Made by a program: the position numbers and the translations under genes
Part shown: piece after piece, positions 32,543 through 41,086 of the stretch
Layout of the letters: every line of letters starts with the position of its first letter
Position numbering within the stretch: the first letter of the stretch is position 1
Notes under the pieces: model-generated
Told to the model about the DNA's origin: nothing
Database searches by the model: none
What the model saw: the letters and a program-made list of their open reading frames with translations, nothing else
Origin: Spirochaetota bacterium
Lineage (GTDB): Bacteria; Spirochaetota; Spirochaetia; Treponematales; Treponemataceae
NCBI GenBank assembly: GCA_023398165.1
Contig: JAEWSQ010000012.1
Coordinates: 124,001-188,000, forward strand
DNA: 64,000 nucleotides
Direction of reading: 5' to 3'

Positions 32543-33350
32543 AAACCAGGGGAACTTGAACTTCTGTAATCCATTCTTCAGGATTTTCTTTATTCCATAT
32601 TCCTTCAATATATGATTCTCTCGGCTTTCCTGAACAAACGAATTTATTTTTTTCAATCCAGTCAAATACTGCACCGTAAGCAAGAGGCAGTCCCTCATAA
32701 GGACCTTTGTGTAATACGCATGCAGCCCGGGGTACTTCATCCATTATTTTAAATACAATATCATCTACAGGAGTACCGAAATCAACTACAGCTTCACATA
32801 ATTCACAATCTATATTTTTATCTTTAAACTCGCCGTCATGATAAATGATAAAACAGTAAGGCGGATTATCAACACATTTTAAATCGGGATTTGCAGCTTC
32901 TACTGCCTCGCCTATTTTAGGTACTATTTGAAAATAGTCTGCATACGACTGCGCAATAAATCTTTTACTGTAAACAATTACCCGGGGCAGAGATTTTAAA
33001 CTTACTGTGTATTTTAAGCTTTTTTCTTCCTGAATAAGAGATAAGTAATAAGTAATGGATGATAATTCCCTGGCCTTTTCCCTTAATTCATTTTCCAGCT
33101 TTACTTTCTGATTACTTAGTAATTCGCCGATCTTTTTTCCTTCAAGTATAAGCTTTATCTGCGGAATAGAAAAACCGCTTTGCTTCAGTGATACAATTTT
33201 ATGAACTCGAGGCAGCAGAGAAGAATCAAAATAACGGTAACCGGTTGCAGGTTCAATAAAACTGGGCTTAATTAAACCCTCTTCCTCGTAAAATCTCAAA
33301 GCTTTAATAGTTACCTTTGTCATCTGCGAAAACTGACCTATCCTATACAT
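32541..33350 (-). CDS. MerR-family regulator with GyrI-like effector domain
   Basis: The 269-residue protein starts with a MerR winged helix (YRIGQFSQMTKVTIKALRFY, then YEEEGLIKP and ATGYRYF), a helical linker (about 75-120), and a C-terminal GyrI-like ligand-binding domain (about 125-269; FIIYHDGEFKD, VLHKGPYEGLPLAYGAVFDW). This is the BmrR type, which binds lipophilic cations and activates export genes by untwisting a long-spacer promoter. Its ATG follows GAGGTACAT. It lies downstream of an ABC exporter operon on the same strand, whose promoter at 34957-34987 has the 19-base spacer characteristic of MerR control. Confidence 0.88.
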   Translation of the reverse strand: MYRIGQFSQMTKVTIKALRFYEEEGLIKPSFIEPATGYRYFDSSLLPRVHKIVSLKQSGFSIPQIKLILEGKKIGELLSNQKVKLENELREKARELSSITYYLSLIQEEKSLKYTVSLKSLPRVIVYSKRFIAQSYADYFQIVPKIGEAVEAANPDLKCVDNPPYCFIIYHDGEFKDKNIDCELCEAVVDFGTPVDDIVFKIMDEVPRAACVLHKGPYEGLPLAYGAVFDWIEKNKFVCSGKPRESYIEGIWNKENPEEWITEVQVPLV

Positions 33351-33426
33351 ATGTACCTCAAAATTTTATAGCACAGAACTAACTCTATACCATTATTATA
33401 CTTCAGTTTAAAACCTTTGGTTCGAT

Positions 33427-34170
33427 TTATTCCCATTTAAAAACTTTAATACTTACTGCATATGAAGCAATAGAAACAATTCCTAGAATAATAAATCGCA
33501 GTAAATCATCACTTACCGGATTTCCCAGTACAGAATTTTCCAGGAGCTTAATTGTCTGTGTCATCGGCAAGACCGCCGCAAATTGTTGGAGTCCCTTCGG
33601 CATTATAGAAAGCGGTACACTAGCTCCGGAAAGAAAAAGAGAGGGAAAATAAATAAGGGTACAGATGATGTTTGCCATTTTTACATTCGGAACAAGTGCA
33701 CTTATTAACACACCCAGACTAAAAATGGAAAAAATACTAAAAAGAAAGGTAAGTGTAAATCTTCCGTAATCCGCAACTTGAGCTTTAAATACCAAAACAG
33801 CAATTAGTACAATAATAATTCCCGTCGTGAGAGCAAAAATGGTTTCCAGTAAAAAATCGGCAGCAATTAAGAGTATGGGGCTCACCGGTGTAGCCTTATA
33901 CCTTTTTAGAATTTTTTCATAACGCAGCCCTGAGAAAATAAGCGGCAATCCCATAAATCCTGCGGCACAAATTCCAATACTCGCTACACCGCTGAATGCG
34001 CTTCGAATTGTTTGCGGCTTAGATATAAAACCAATTAAAAGCATAATTCCAATGGGCATCACAATTCCAAAAAGGATCATGTCCCCGCCTCTAAGAGCAA
34101 GTTTTACTTCTGTCTTAAACAGAACCCAAAAAGGACTCTGTTTTTGTATACTGCTGTTTTTATTACTCAT
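33427..34170 (-). CDS. ABC-2 type transporter permease
   Basis: I chose the ATG at 34170, which has a GGAGAAG site; upstream in-frame starts lie within the ATPase gene. The 247-residue protein starts SNKNSSIQKQSPFWVLFKTE and has about six hydrophobic segments, with a typical ABC-2 permease pattern (FLSGASVPLSIMPKGLQQFAAVLPMTQ in its extracellular loop and helix, split here). It forms the membrane channel of the exporter with the ATPase of the preceding gene, whose 3' end it overlaps by eight bases. The substrate is probably a lipid, drug or peptide; its MerR partner points to toxic lipophilic compounds. Confidence 0.85.
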   Translation of the reverse strand: MSNKNSSIQKQSPFWVLFKTEVKLALRGGDMILFGIVMPIGIMLLIGFISKPQTIRSAFSGVASIGICAAGFMGLPLIFSGLRYEKILKRYKATPVSPILLIAADFLLETIFALTTGIIIVLIAVLVFKAQVADYGRFTLTFLFSIFSIFSLGVLISALVPNVKMANIICTLIYFPSLFLSGASVPLSIMPKGLQQFAAVLPMTQTIKLLENSVLGNPVSDDLLRFIILGIVSIASYAVSIKVFKWE

Positions 34171-34930
34171 CATCTTCTTCTCCTTCTTCATCTGACGGCT
34201 CATCCATATACTGCAAAAATGTTTCCTCCAGATTTTTTGTTCCGTGCTTTTCAATTAATTCTTTAGGAGTACCAATGGCCGTTATCCGGCCGCTTTTCAT
34301 AACGGCAATACGGCTGCATAGATATTCAATTTCATCCATGTAGTGTGAAGTCAAAACGATGGTTAACCCTTTCTTTTGAAGTGTTTTCAAGTATTCCCAA
34401 ATTTTCCGCCTTGCTTTTGGATCGAGACCTGTTGTTAATTCATCCAGAAAAACAAGACGCGGATCGGGAATAAGAGCTAAAACAATTGCAAGACGCTGTT
34501 TTTGACCGCCGGAAAGCTGGGCAACATAAGAATCTTTTTTTGTATCCAGCCCAAAATCAGATAGTAATTGATTCCAATTAATTGGTTTTCGGTATAAAGA
34601 AGAAGCAATTTCACAAACTTCTTTCACTTTTATTTTATCCTGATAATGTGTTTCCTGAAACTGAACACCTACCATGTTAAAAAGGGTTTTGCGATCAATA
34701 GAAGAACAATGGAGGGGATTAATCCCCAGCATACTAATATTGCCTTCTTCAGGAATTCTGATGCCCAGTAAACTTTCTATTGTCGTTGTTTTACCGCAGC
34801 CGTTTTCTCCAATTATTCCGAAAATTTCCCCTTCTGCCACATCAAAACTCACACCCTTAACAGCTTCTACACTTTTATACTTTTTTTTCAAATTTGAAAC
34901 TGATAAAACCGGTAATCCCGTTTGAGACAT
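34163..34930 (-). CDS. ABC-2 type transporter ATP-binding protein
   Basis: The ATG at 34930 has a GAGGAGG site. The 255-residue ATPase shows Walker A IGENGCGKTT (about 37-46), the Q-loop VQFQETHY, signature SGGQKQRLA (about 142-150), Walker B LVFLDELTTGLDP and the H-loop LTSHYMDE. The end is acidic (DEPSDEEGEEDDE). It powers the exporter with the permease encoded next. In Walker B the residue after the Asp is Glu, as needed for hydrolysis. Confidence 0.92.
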   Translation of the reverse strand: MSQTGLPVLSVSNLKKKYKSVEAVKGVSFDVAEGEIFGIIGENGCGKTTTIESLLGIRIPEEGNISMLGINPLHCSSIDRKTLFNMVGVQFQETHYQDKIKVKEVCEIASSLYRKPINWNQLLSDFGLDTKKDSYVAQLSGGQKQRLAIVLALIPDPRLVFLDELTTGLDPKARRKIWEYLKTLQKKGLTIVLTSHYMDEIEYLCSRIAVMKSGRITAIGTPKELIEKHGTKNLEETFLQYMDEPSDEEGEEDDE

Positions 34931-34956
34931 AATCAACCTCCTCAATACTGAGGCCA

Positions 34957-34987
34957 ATTGTACTGTCTCCCGTTGGAGGAGAGTCAA
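34957..34987 (-). promoter_or_regulatory. MerR-type promoter with 19-base spacer
   Basis: Minus strand: TTGACT (34987-34982), a 19-base spacer, then TACAAT (34962-34957). The spacer contains TCTCC and GGAGA arms seven bases apart, centred between the two elements. A 17-base spacer is normal for sigma-70; 19 is the hallmark of MerR-activated promoters. It drives the ATPase-permease pair and possibly the MerR gene behind it. Confidence 0.72.
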
Positions 34988-35005
34988 GAAAAAATATGTT
35001 TTTAT

Positions 35006-35803
35006 TTAAAAATGAAAAGAAACTGAACAATATGAAGGGTTCACTGATAACGTACAGTCAACATTGCTGTTTGTCATAATTGAATCATGTATGTTTTTTT
35101 CTACCTTATGCATATACGGAACAAGAATACCGCTTAACGATCCAATTACCGCACCGGCCATTACATCGCTTAGAAAATGATTACCGCTTGCCATCCTCAC
35201 TGCAGCAGTAGCTCCTGCAAAAACATAACTGCCTGCAATAACCGGAATTTTCCAGGGAGAATCAGGGTAGTAACATGAAAAAACATATGAAACAAAAGAA
35301 GCTCCGGTAAAAGCCATTGCAGTATGTCCTGAAGGAAATGATTTTTGAAAATCATTATCCTCCTCATAAGGAGCTCCTTCAAAATACGTATACGGGCGGT
35401 ATCTTACCACTATATTCTTCCCAAGATTTTTTAGACCAAAGCTTAAACAAGCCGCTTCAGCATACATAACTCCTATTGTAAGCCATTGATCCATATCAGT
35501 TGTAATAAGGAAAGCCGGCAGTAACATTGAAGCATACTGTAAAGCGTCTCCGGTAATATCAAGCGGTTTTGAGTATTTATGTGCAGACCAGCGGTCAAAG
35601 CTGTTTACTGATTCAAGCGGAAGGACTCCCGGCATTACAGCTGTTTCCTTATCTTCAATTAAAAATCCGGCGGCATTAATCCCTATAACAGAACCGGTTA
35701 TAACACCGTCAAGAGCCCAATCCAGTTTAAAAATATCTTTATCCTGACCAAAAACAACGGCTTTCAACAGTATAATACACAGAATTACGGCACTTTTTTT
35801 CAT
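35006..35803 (-). CDS. PAP2-family membrane-associated phosphatase with signal peptide
   Basis: The ATG at 35803 follows AGAGGGG; an in-frame start at 35863 would lie within the upstream terminator. The 265-residue product has a signal peptide (KKSAVILCIILLKAVVFGQD) and the three PAP2 motifs: KNIVVRYRP, PSGHTAM and a later RMASGNHFLSDVMAG with the catalytic His and Asp. It should remove phosphate from lipid phosphates or undecaprenyl pyrophosphate at the outer face of the membrane. It is the last gene before the MerR-ABC unit. Confidence 0.85.
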   Translation of the reverse strand: MKKSAVILCIILLKAVVFGQDKDIFKLDWALDGVITGSVIGINAAGFLIEDKETAVMPGVLPLESVNSFDRWSAHKYSKPLDITGDALQYASMLLPAFLITTDMDQWLTIGVMYAEAACLSFGLKNLGKNIVVRYRPYTYFEGAPYEEDNDFQKSFPSGHTAMAFTGASFVSYVFSCYYPDSPWKIPVIAGSYVFAGATAAVRMASGNHFLSDVMAGAVIGSLSGILVPYMHKVEKNIHDSIMTNSNVDCTLSVNPSYCSVSFHF

Positions 35804-35815
35804 ATACCCCTCTTT

Positions 35816-35851
35816 TAAAATAAAAGACTGCACCTTCAAAGAGTGCAGTCT
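35816..35851 (-). terminator. Terminator or attenuator between the PPIase and PAP2 genes
   Basis: Minus strand: AGACTGCAC (35851-35843), nine-base loop, GTGCAGTCT (35833-35825), then TTTTATTTT. It lies 28 bases after the PPIase stop and ends about ten bases before the PAP2 ribosome site, so it could attenuate read-through into PAP2. Confidence 0.75.
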
Positions 35852-35879
35852 GCATTGTATCAATTATGCATTCATATGT

Positions 35880-36914
35880 CTATTTTATTTTTGTTAATTC
35901 AACATCGAATGCTATATAGGCATTACCGGGTATTACACCGCCTGTTCCTGCAGAACCATAAGCCATAGAAGGAGGCAGAACTATTGTTCTTTTTTCTCCA
36001 AGTCTCATATCCTGAACCATAACATCAAAACCGGGAATCATTTGTCCTGCACCGGAGGTAAATTCCATAGGCTCTCTTCCTTCTGACGAATCAAATACCG
36101 ATCCGTCAAGTAAATATCCGGTATAGTGAACGGCAACGTTTTTACCCTTTCCGGTTTTTGCTCCGGTGCCTTCTTTCTTAATAATATAGTAAATGCCATC
36201 ATCAGTTTTTGCTGCACCGGCAAATTTTTTCTCAATATCAGCACTTACTTTTGCCGCTGCTGCTTCAGCCTTTTCTCTGTTCTTTTTTGTAACTTCTAAA
36301 ACAAGTTTGTTAAAATCATCCTGCGATGCGGTAAATTTTTTAGCTTTCTCACCCTGTCTTACGATAGTCACTGTTTTAATAACATCGCCCTGTTTAATAC
36401 TGTCAACAACTTTCTGTCCTGTTACAACATGTCCAAATACAGTGTGTTTACCGTCAAGCCAGGGAGTCGCCACATGGGTAATAAAAAACTGGCTGCCGTT
36501 TGTATTAGCCCCTGAATTTGCCATAGAAAGAATTCCAGGACCCGTATGTTTTAAAGAATCATCAAATTCATCAGCAAATTTGTATCCGGGACCGCCTGTT
36601 CCGTTGCCTTTAGGATCCCCGCCTTGAATCATAAAATCTTCGATTACACGGTGGAATTTAAGTTCGTCATAAAACTTTTTCCCTTTTGCAGCATCGAGAG
36701 TTCCCTCTGCGAGACCGACAAAATTTGTTACAGTCAGAGGGGTTTTTGTATACTCCAGCTCCAATACAATATCGCCCCGGGTAGTTTCAATAATTGCAAA
36801 CACTCCCTCTTTTCCCTCAATAGCTTTCATGCTCTCGCTCATAGGTGAACATCCTCCAAAAGAAATAATTGCAAAGGCAAAAACCAATGCACTAAAGATT
36901 TTCCGTAATGTCAT
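35880..36914 (-). CDS. Cyclophilin-FKBP fusion lipoprotein (dual-family peptidyl-prolyl isomerase)
   Basis: The 344-residue product has a lipoprotein signal (SFGGC, lipidated Cys near 22). A cyclophilin domain follows (about 40-195): FHRVIEDFMIQGGDP, GILSMANSGANTNGSQFFI and WLDGKHTVFGHV. A charged helical linker (about 200-240) leads to an FKBP domain (about 245-344): VAVHYTGYLLDGSVFDSSEG, QMIPGFDVM, LPPSMAYGSAGTGGVIPGNA. Both domains keep their usual active-site residues. It should catalyse prolyl isomerisation of exported proteins in the periplasm. Dual-family immunophilins of this kind have been described from a few organisms, including spirochaetes. It overlaps the upstream gene by four bases (ATGA). 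Confidence 0.9.
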   Translation of the reverse strand: MTLRKIFSALVFAFAIISFGGCSPMSESMKAIEGKEGVFAIIETTRGDIVLELEYTKTPLTVTNFVGLAEGTLDAAKGKKFYDELKFHRVIEDFMIQGGDPKGNGTGGPGYKFADEFDDSLKHTGPGILSMANSGANTNGSQFFITHVATPWLDGKHTVFGHVVTGQKVVDSIKQGDVIKTVTIVRQGEKAKKFTASQDDFNKLVLEVTKKNREKAEAAAAKVSADIEKKFAGAAKTDDGIYYIIKKEGTGAKTGKGKNVAVHYTGYLLDGSVFDSSEGREPMEFTSGAGQMIPGFDVMVQDMRLGEKRTIVLPPSMAYGSAGTGGVIPGNAYIAFDVELTKIK

Positions 36915-37735
36915 TGTTGACCTTCCTCGTTATATAAATTTTTAAACCATTTACAAATGGCATCTATTCTTGCTGTCAAAGACTGCTCTACTACACCGGT
37001 AAACAGAGCTGTATCAAAGTATTCTGCACGAATTAATAAATACGCTATAATATGTGTTTCAATATCCTGCGTATGCAAAAATACATGCATATTTTCCTTT
37101 TCTAATGCCTTAAAAAAAAGAAATTTCAAGGGATCTTTATTTATCATGTAAAAAGAAATTTCATTTCCGCTTTGCGCGTAATCCATTTCCATAACATATT
37201 CACCGTATGAATTATCTTTCTGTTTTACAAAAAGCTTAAGCCCGTCTACATTTTTATACAGCGGATCCCGTATTCTATTCTGTGTTTCATAAGAATCAAT
37301 GATGTACGAATCCTCATACAAAATATCATTTTTTTTCCAGGTATTTGAATAATACATTATACCTTTCATTTTCGATAATGACGTTACAATAGCTGCTGTC
37401 TTTTCTGTATTAACTCTTGCTTTTTCATTTTCCGGTTTATCGATAAGATACACAGCTTCAATTTCAAAAACAGGTTTCTTTGTTTTTAATGTATACCATC
37501 TTCTTAAAGCCGCATCAACCATTGCAGTTTTTGGTGAATACTTTAGATCCTGCCCTTTTTTTAAATTCGGCACATACAGTATTTTTCTGTCTATTTCCAG
37601 TTTTTCTGCTGTTTCTTTATCGTAAAGTTTTTCCAATGCAGCTTTTTCAGTACTCGTAAGTGTTTGAGCACATATACTAAGAATAAAAGAAAAAAGGTAT
37701 AAGAATATACCTATACCTTTTTTATTGCAGTACAT
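36911..37735 (-). CDS. Exported protein in the yidC operon, unknown function
   Basis: The 274-residue product has a signal peptide (GIGIFLYLFSFILSICAQ) with cleavage probably after CA. No family is recognised. It is mostly alpha-beta, with YYSNTWKKND and MDYAQSGNEISFYMINKD segments, and no obvious catalytic motif. Its start is one base after the jag stop, and it overlaps the PPIase gene by four bases, so it belongs to the membrane-insertion operon. This suggests a role in envelope protein folding or assembly, by context alone. Confidence 0.7.
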   Translation of the reverse strand: MYCNKKGIGIFLYLFSFILSICAQTLTSTEKAALEKLYDKETAEKLEIDRKILYVPNLKKGQDLKYSPKTAMVDAALRRWYTLKTKKPVFEIEAVYLIDKPENEKARVNTEKTAAIVTSLSKMKGIMYYSNTWKKNDILYEDSYIIDSYETQNRIRDPLYKNVDGLKLFVKQKDNSYGEYVMEMDYAQSGNEISFYMINKDPLKFLFFKALEKENMHVFLHTQDIETHIIAYLLIRAEYFDTALFTGVVEQSLTARIDAICKWFKNLYNEEGQQ

Positions 37736-37736
37736 A

Positions 37737-38435
37737 TTAATATACGCCTTTATATATTACCCTTACCTGCTTATACAGGCCTTCACCTTCGCTCTTTGTT
37801 TCAACATCGCTTATATCGTTAAGCGTAGTATGTATGAGCCTTCTTTCAAAGGGATTCATCGGTTCAAGAAGAAGAGAGCTTCTGGTTGTTCTAACCTTAT
37901 CCGCAGTTGTATATGCAAGCCGTACAAGGGATTCTTCCCGTCTTATTCTGTAATTCTCTGTATCCAGTACTATGCGGTCATCGCCGCGTCCAAGTTTACT
38001 TGCATACACGTTTGCAAGAAGCTGCAGTGCATCAAGATTTTTTCCTTTCTTTCCTATAAGAATTGAAGAATGAGAGGAGTTAAGACGTATGCCTATTTTA
38101 TGATCCTCGCGGAACATAACATCCACCGTTACTTCATATCCCATTTTCCGGATAACCGATGCAATAAAATCGACAAGCTGTTTCTCAAATTCATCCTGAG
38201 GCAGAGGATCTGTGAAAAGTCTCTCGCTTTTCGGCATTCTTCCGTCAAATTCAGGATCAACATGTTCTACAGAGTCCTCGGTGTGCACACGAATTCTTAC
38301 ATAGCCCTTTTTAAACAGACCGTTTTTCTGTGCTTCTAGAATTTCAACATCAAACTGGTCCCTTTCCAGTCCCAATTCCGCTGCTGCAAGCTCTATGGCT
38401 TCTTTTTCAGTTTTAGCTTCATATTCATATACCAT
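37737..38435 (-). CDS. jag: Jag/KhpB RNA-binding protein
   Basis: The ATG at 38435 has a GAGGTGC site. The 232-residue protein has an N-terminal Jag domain (MVYEYEAKTEKEAIELAAAE, then GLERDQFDVEIL), a KH domain with the SILIGKKGKNLDALQLL signature (about 128-150), and a C-terminal R3H domain (about 165-232; RRLIHTTLND, then EGLYKQVRVIY). Jag/KhpB proteins bind RNA and influence cell shape and division in bacteria where studied. Its place after yidC is the usual one. Confidence 0.93.
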   Translation of the reverse strand: MVYEYEAKTEKEAIELAAAELGLERDQFDVEILEAQKNGLFKKGYVRIRVHTEDSVEHVDPEFDGRMPKSERLFTDPLPQDEFEKQLVDFIASVIRKMGYEVTVDVMFREDHKIGIRLNSSHSSILIGKKGKNLDALQLLANVYASKLGRGDDRIVLDTENYRIRREESLVRLAYTTADKVRTTRSSLLLEPMNPFERRLIHTTLNDISDVETKSEGEGLYKQVRVIYKGVY

Positions 38436-38496
38436 AACGCACCTCGCGTAAAATATTTCATTATTATAGTGCAGTAACATGCACTTTATATGTATC

Positions 38497-40287
38497 TTAT
38501 TTCTTTTTCTTTGCAGTAAATACCGGTTTTTCCGGAGCTTTATTTAATGCAAGCTCGGTTTTTTTTGCGTGCATCATTTTATTTATTGCAAACTGCTGTA
38601 CAAGCTGCAGTAAGTTGCTTACTGTCCAGTAAATAATAAGTCCTGACGGAGAATTATAAAACATGAAAAAGAAAAGGAACGGCATTGCAAGCGTAATTAT
38701 TTTAGTCTGTGCAGCACTGGCGCCGGCACTCGGATTCATCTGTGTTACTTTTCCAAAGAAAAGCTGCGAAATAAGATATATAACCGGCATAATTCTAATA
38801 TGATTTCCCAGGAAGGGAATCGAGAATTTCAGCATATAAATACTGTCAGGTGCAGATAAATCAGGAATCCAGCCGGGAATAAACATTGCTCCGCGGAATT
38901 CAAAATAATTATTAAACAGATTGAACATTGCAATGATAATCGGGAACTGTATAAGCAAAGGTAAACATCCCATCAAAGGATTGTATCCGGTTTCTTTATA
39001 CAGTTTTGCCATTTCCACGTTCATCTTTTCCGGTGCTGCTTTGTATTTATCCTGAATTTCTTTAATTTGCGGCTGCAGTTCCTGCATTTTCAGCGTAGAA
39101 ACAGAACTTTTCTTTGTAAGCGGGTATAAAACGATCTTCAAAAGAATAGTCATTAAAATTATGGACACACCCCAGTTCTTAACCAGTTTATAGAAAAACT
39201 CCATACACCATTTCATCAGTACTTCAAGCCATGAAAGCAAGCCTGTCGATTCCAGACTGTCGTCAAGTTTTAAACCGGAGAGATTCCATTCATTATCAGT
39301 TGATGCATTGTAAATTTTTAGACTCTTCTCTGTTCTTGGTCCTATGTATATATAATATGTATCTTGAATACTTTTTTGATTAATTGGATCGCGTGTGAGC
39401 AATACCTGGGCATTGGCATAATCACCCTGTTCGATTGCAGTTGAGTAAAATACGCTTCCCATATATGCCGGCTGAACAGGAGCTACCAGTATAGCAAAAT
39501 ACTTTCCTCCTACACCCGTCCATGTATAATCCTTATTATATTCTTTAGTACTATTTTCATTTAAATTTTGTTTTTTACGTTTTGAATCAGTATACGACAT
39601 AAAAGTTCTTGTTTCGTATCTATTCTGTTTTTTATCGTAATGGGGACCGATCTGGGGTGAAGTACGCAGCGTATATGCTGTGTTATTAAAATCCAGCCCC
39701 TTCATTCCCTCTTCTCCGTCAATCATGACATCGAGTTTAAATAGATAGTCATTTTCATTGAACGTATACTGTTTAATGAGTGTAAAGGTATTGCTGGATC
39801 CGTCTGAGTTCTTTACTGTGAATTTTTTATAAAAACCGTATGTTAAATCATCAATCTTTTTAACACTGAATACATCATCAATAATTGGCGCTTTATAACC
39901 GCCGAAAGAAAGCGAAAATGCCCGGTTGGCTTTCGAAATACTGTCAGCCATCTGAACCCCGGCATCACCGTCTTTGTGATCCATGAGTTCATAGCCAATA
40001 ATATCTCCGCCTCTGTTTGTAAGTGTTACTTTTACTTTTTGTGTTTGAATGACAAAATTTTCTTCGGGTATATTCTGATCAACAGCTGTTTCAGTGCTTA
40101 CTTCAAATGATGATGCTGTTTCTGCTGTATTAATAACAGGAACAGTCCCGTCAGATTGAACAGTCTGCTCTGTTTGAGCGACCGCATCTGCAGGCTGAAC
40201 AGCCGGAAAAAACTTCGTTTGTATAAACATGAACCCTAACAATACCAAGGCTGATAATACAATTGCCCAAACGGTATTCTTTTCCAT
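38497..40287 (-). CDS. yidC: Membrane protein insertase YidC
   Basis: The 596-residue protein is of the long Gram-negative type: an N-terminal membrane segment (TVWAIVLSALVLLGFMFIQT), a large periplasmic beta domain (about 60-330) and a C-terminal core with five membrane segments. The core shows LLKIVLYPLTKKSSVSTLKM, then GYNPLMGCLPLLIQFPIIIA and the end SNLLQLVQQFAINKMMHAKK. The conserved positively charged residue in the first core helix region (MTILLKIVLYPL) supports function. It inserts and folds proteins in the inner membrane, alone or with Sec. Confidence 0.95.
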   Translation of the reverse strand: MEKNTVWAIVLSALVLLGFMFIQTKFFPAVQPADAVAQTEQTVQSDGTVPVINTAETASSFEVSTETAVDQNIPEENFVIQTQKVKVTLTNRGGDIIGYELMDHKDGDAGVQMADSISKANRAFSLSFGGYKAPIIDDVFSVKKIDDLTYGFYKKFTVKNSDGSSNTFTLIKQYTFNENDYLFKLDVMIDGEEGMKGLDFNNTAYTLRTSPQIGPHYDKKQNRYETRTFMSYTDSKRKKQNLNENSTKEYNKDYTWTGVGGKYFAILVAPVQPAYMGSVFYSTAIEQGDYANAQVLLTRDPINQKSIQDTYYIYIGPRTEKSLKIYNASTDNEWNLSGLKLDDSLESTGLLSWLEVLMKWCMEFFYKLVKNWGVSIILMTILLKIVLYPLTKKSSVSTLKMQELQPQIKEIQDKYKAAPEKMNVEMAKLYKETGYNPLMGCLPLLIQFPIIIAMFNLFNNYFEFRGAMFIPGWIPDLSAPDSIYMLKFSIPFLGNHIRIMPVIYLISQLFFGKVTQMNPSAGASAAQTKIITLAMPFLFFFMFYNSPSGLIIYWTVSNLLQLVQQFAINKMMHAKKTELALNKAPEKPVFTAKKKK

Positions 40288-40333
40288 TATTATGCTCCTG
40301 TAAAGTTTAAAATCTGTGTATTTTTCTTAAAAC

Positions 40334-40555
40334 TCATGGAACCGGATCATACCCGCCCTCATGGAAAGGATGACAGCGTAAAATCCGTTTAATTCCCATA
40401 CAGGTTCCTTTAAAAGGCCCGTATTTTTTTACAGCTTCAAGAGTATAGGCAGAACACGTAGGATAATACCTGCATGTCGGAGGGAAAAGGGGAGAAATGC
40501 AGACTTGATAAAAACGTATTAACAGGCAAAAAAATTGCGTCAACAGCTGTTTCAT
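40334..40555 (-). CDS. yidD: YidD membrane protein insertion efficiency factor
   Basis: The ATG at 40555 shares one base with the rnpA stop (TAATG), so I prefer it over an upstream start at 40603 inside rnpA. The 73-residue product has the typical core LLIRFYQVCISPLFPPTCRY and YPTCSAYTLEAVKKYG with conserved Cys residues, and the C-terminal HPFHEGGYDPVP. It helps YidC-dependent membrane insertion. The arrangement rnpA-yidD-yidC is conserved across bacteria. Confidence 0.95.
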   Translation of the reverse strand: MKQLLTQFFCLLIRFYQVCISPLFPPTCRYYPTCSAYTLEAVKKYGPFKGTCMGIKRILRCHPFHEGGYDPVP

Positions 40556-40902
40556 TACCTTATTAATCCTGCTTTTTGGCATAAAGTTCGAATTTGAACA
40601 CACCGTGTGCGGAACGAATCATTTCCGGGGTAGATTAAAAACAATAAATCATACCCGGTGTTCAGGTGTGTCTTAAACAGACGATAGGCTTCACGGCTGA
40701 GGCGCTTTGAATGATTTCTTTCAACAGCATTCCCATAACCGCGCGGAAGAGCAAAAACAACCCTGTTTCTACCGAAAGTATTCGGAATAAAAAACAATTT
40801 CGCACCATTGATGCTTGTTTTGCTTCCCTTTTTAAAAAGATTCTGGATATCTTCAGTGCGTTTTACCCGCTCTTCACGGGTAAAACTTCCAGTTTTGAAC
40901 AA
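40555..40902 (-). CDS. rnpA: Ribonuclease P protein component
   Basis: The start is a TTG at 40902 after AAAGGAAAC; no in-frame ATG is available near the expected N-terminus. The 115-residue protein shows the RnpA core FTREERVKRTEDIQNLFKKG, RVVFALPRGYGNAVERNHSKRLSREAYR and the C-terminal YDLLFLIYPG. It assists the catalytic RNA in maturing tRNA 5' ends. The usual RNR-x-K-R signature is present as RNHSKR. The RNA component is not in this window. Confidence 0.93.
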   Translation of the reverse strand: MFKTGSFTREERVKRTEDIQNLFKKGSKTSINGAKLFFIPNTFGRNRVVFALPRGYGNAVERNHSKRLSREAYRLFKTHLNTGYDLLFLIYPGNDSFRTRCVQIRTLCQKAGLIR

Positions 40903-40930
40903 GCCCGTTTCCTTTCCCTTTCAATAAAAA

Positions 40931-41086
40931 TTAATAGGGTTTCTTTTCGTCAGAAACAGTAAGCTTGTAGCGGCCCTTGGCTCTACGGCGTTTTAATACT
41001 AAACGTCCGCCGCGGGTCTTCATTCTCGCACGAAAACCGAATTTTCTATTGCGTTTTACTTTACTTGGTTGATATGTCCGTTTCAT
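40931..41086 (-). CDS. rpmH: Ribosomal protein L34
   Basis: This 51-residue gene is easily missed. It reads MKRTYQPSKVKRNRKFGF, continues RARMKTRGGRLVLKRRRAKG and ends RYKLTVSDEKKPY, a full L34 with a slightly extended tail. AAAGGAG lies nine bases before the ATG. It is the first gene of the operon that continues rnpA-yidD-yidC-jag-(exported protein)-PPIase. The 28-base gap to rnpA and the order are as in most bacteria. Confidence 0.97.
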   Translation of the reverse strand: MKRTYQPSKVKRNRKFGFRARMKTRGGRLVLKRRRAKGRYKLTVSDEKKPY

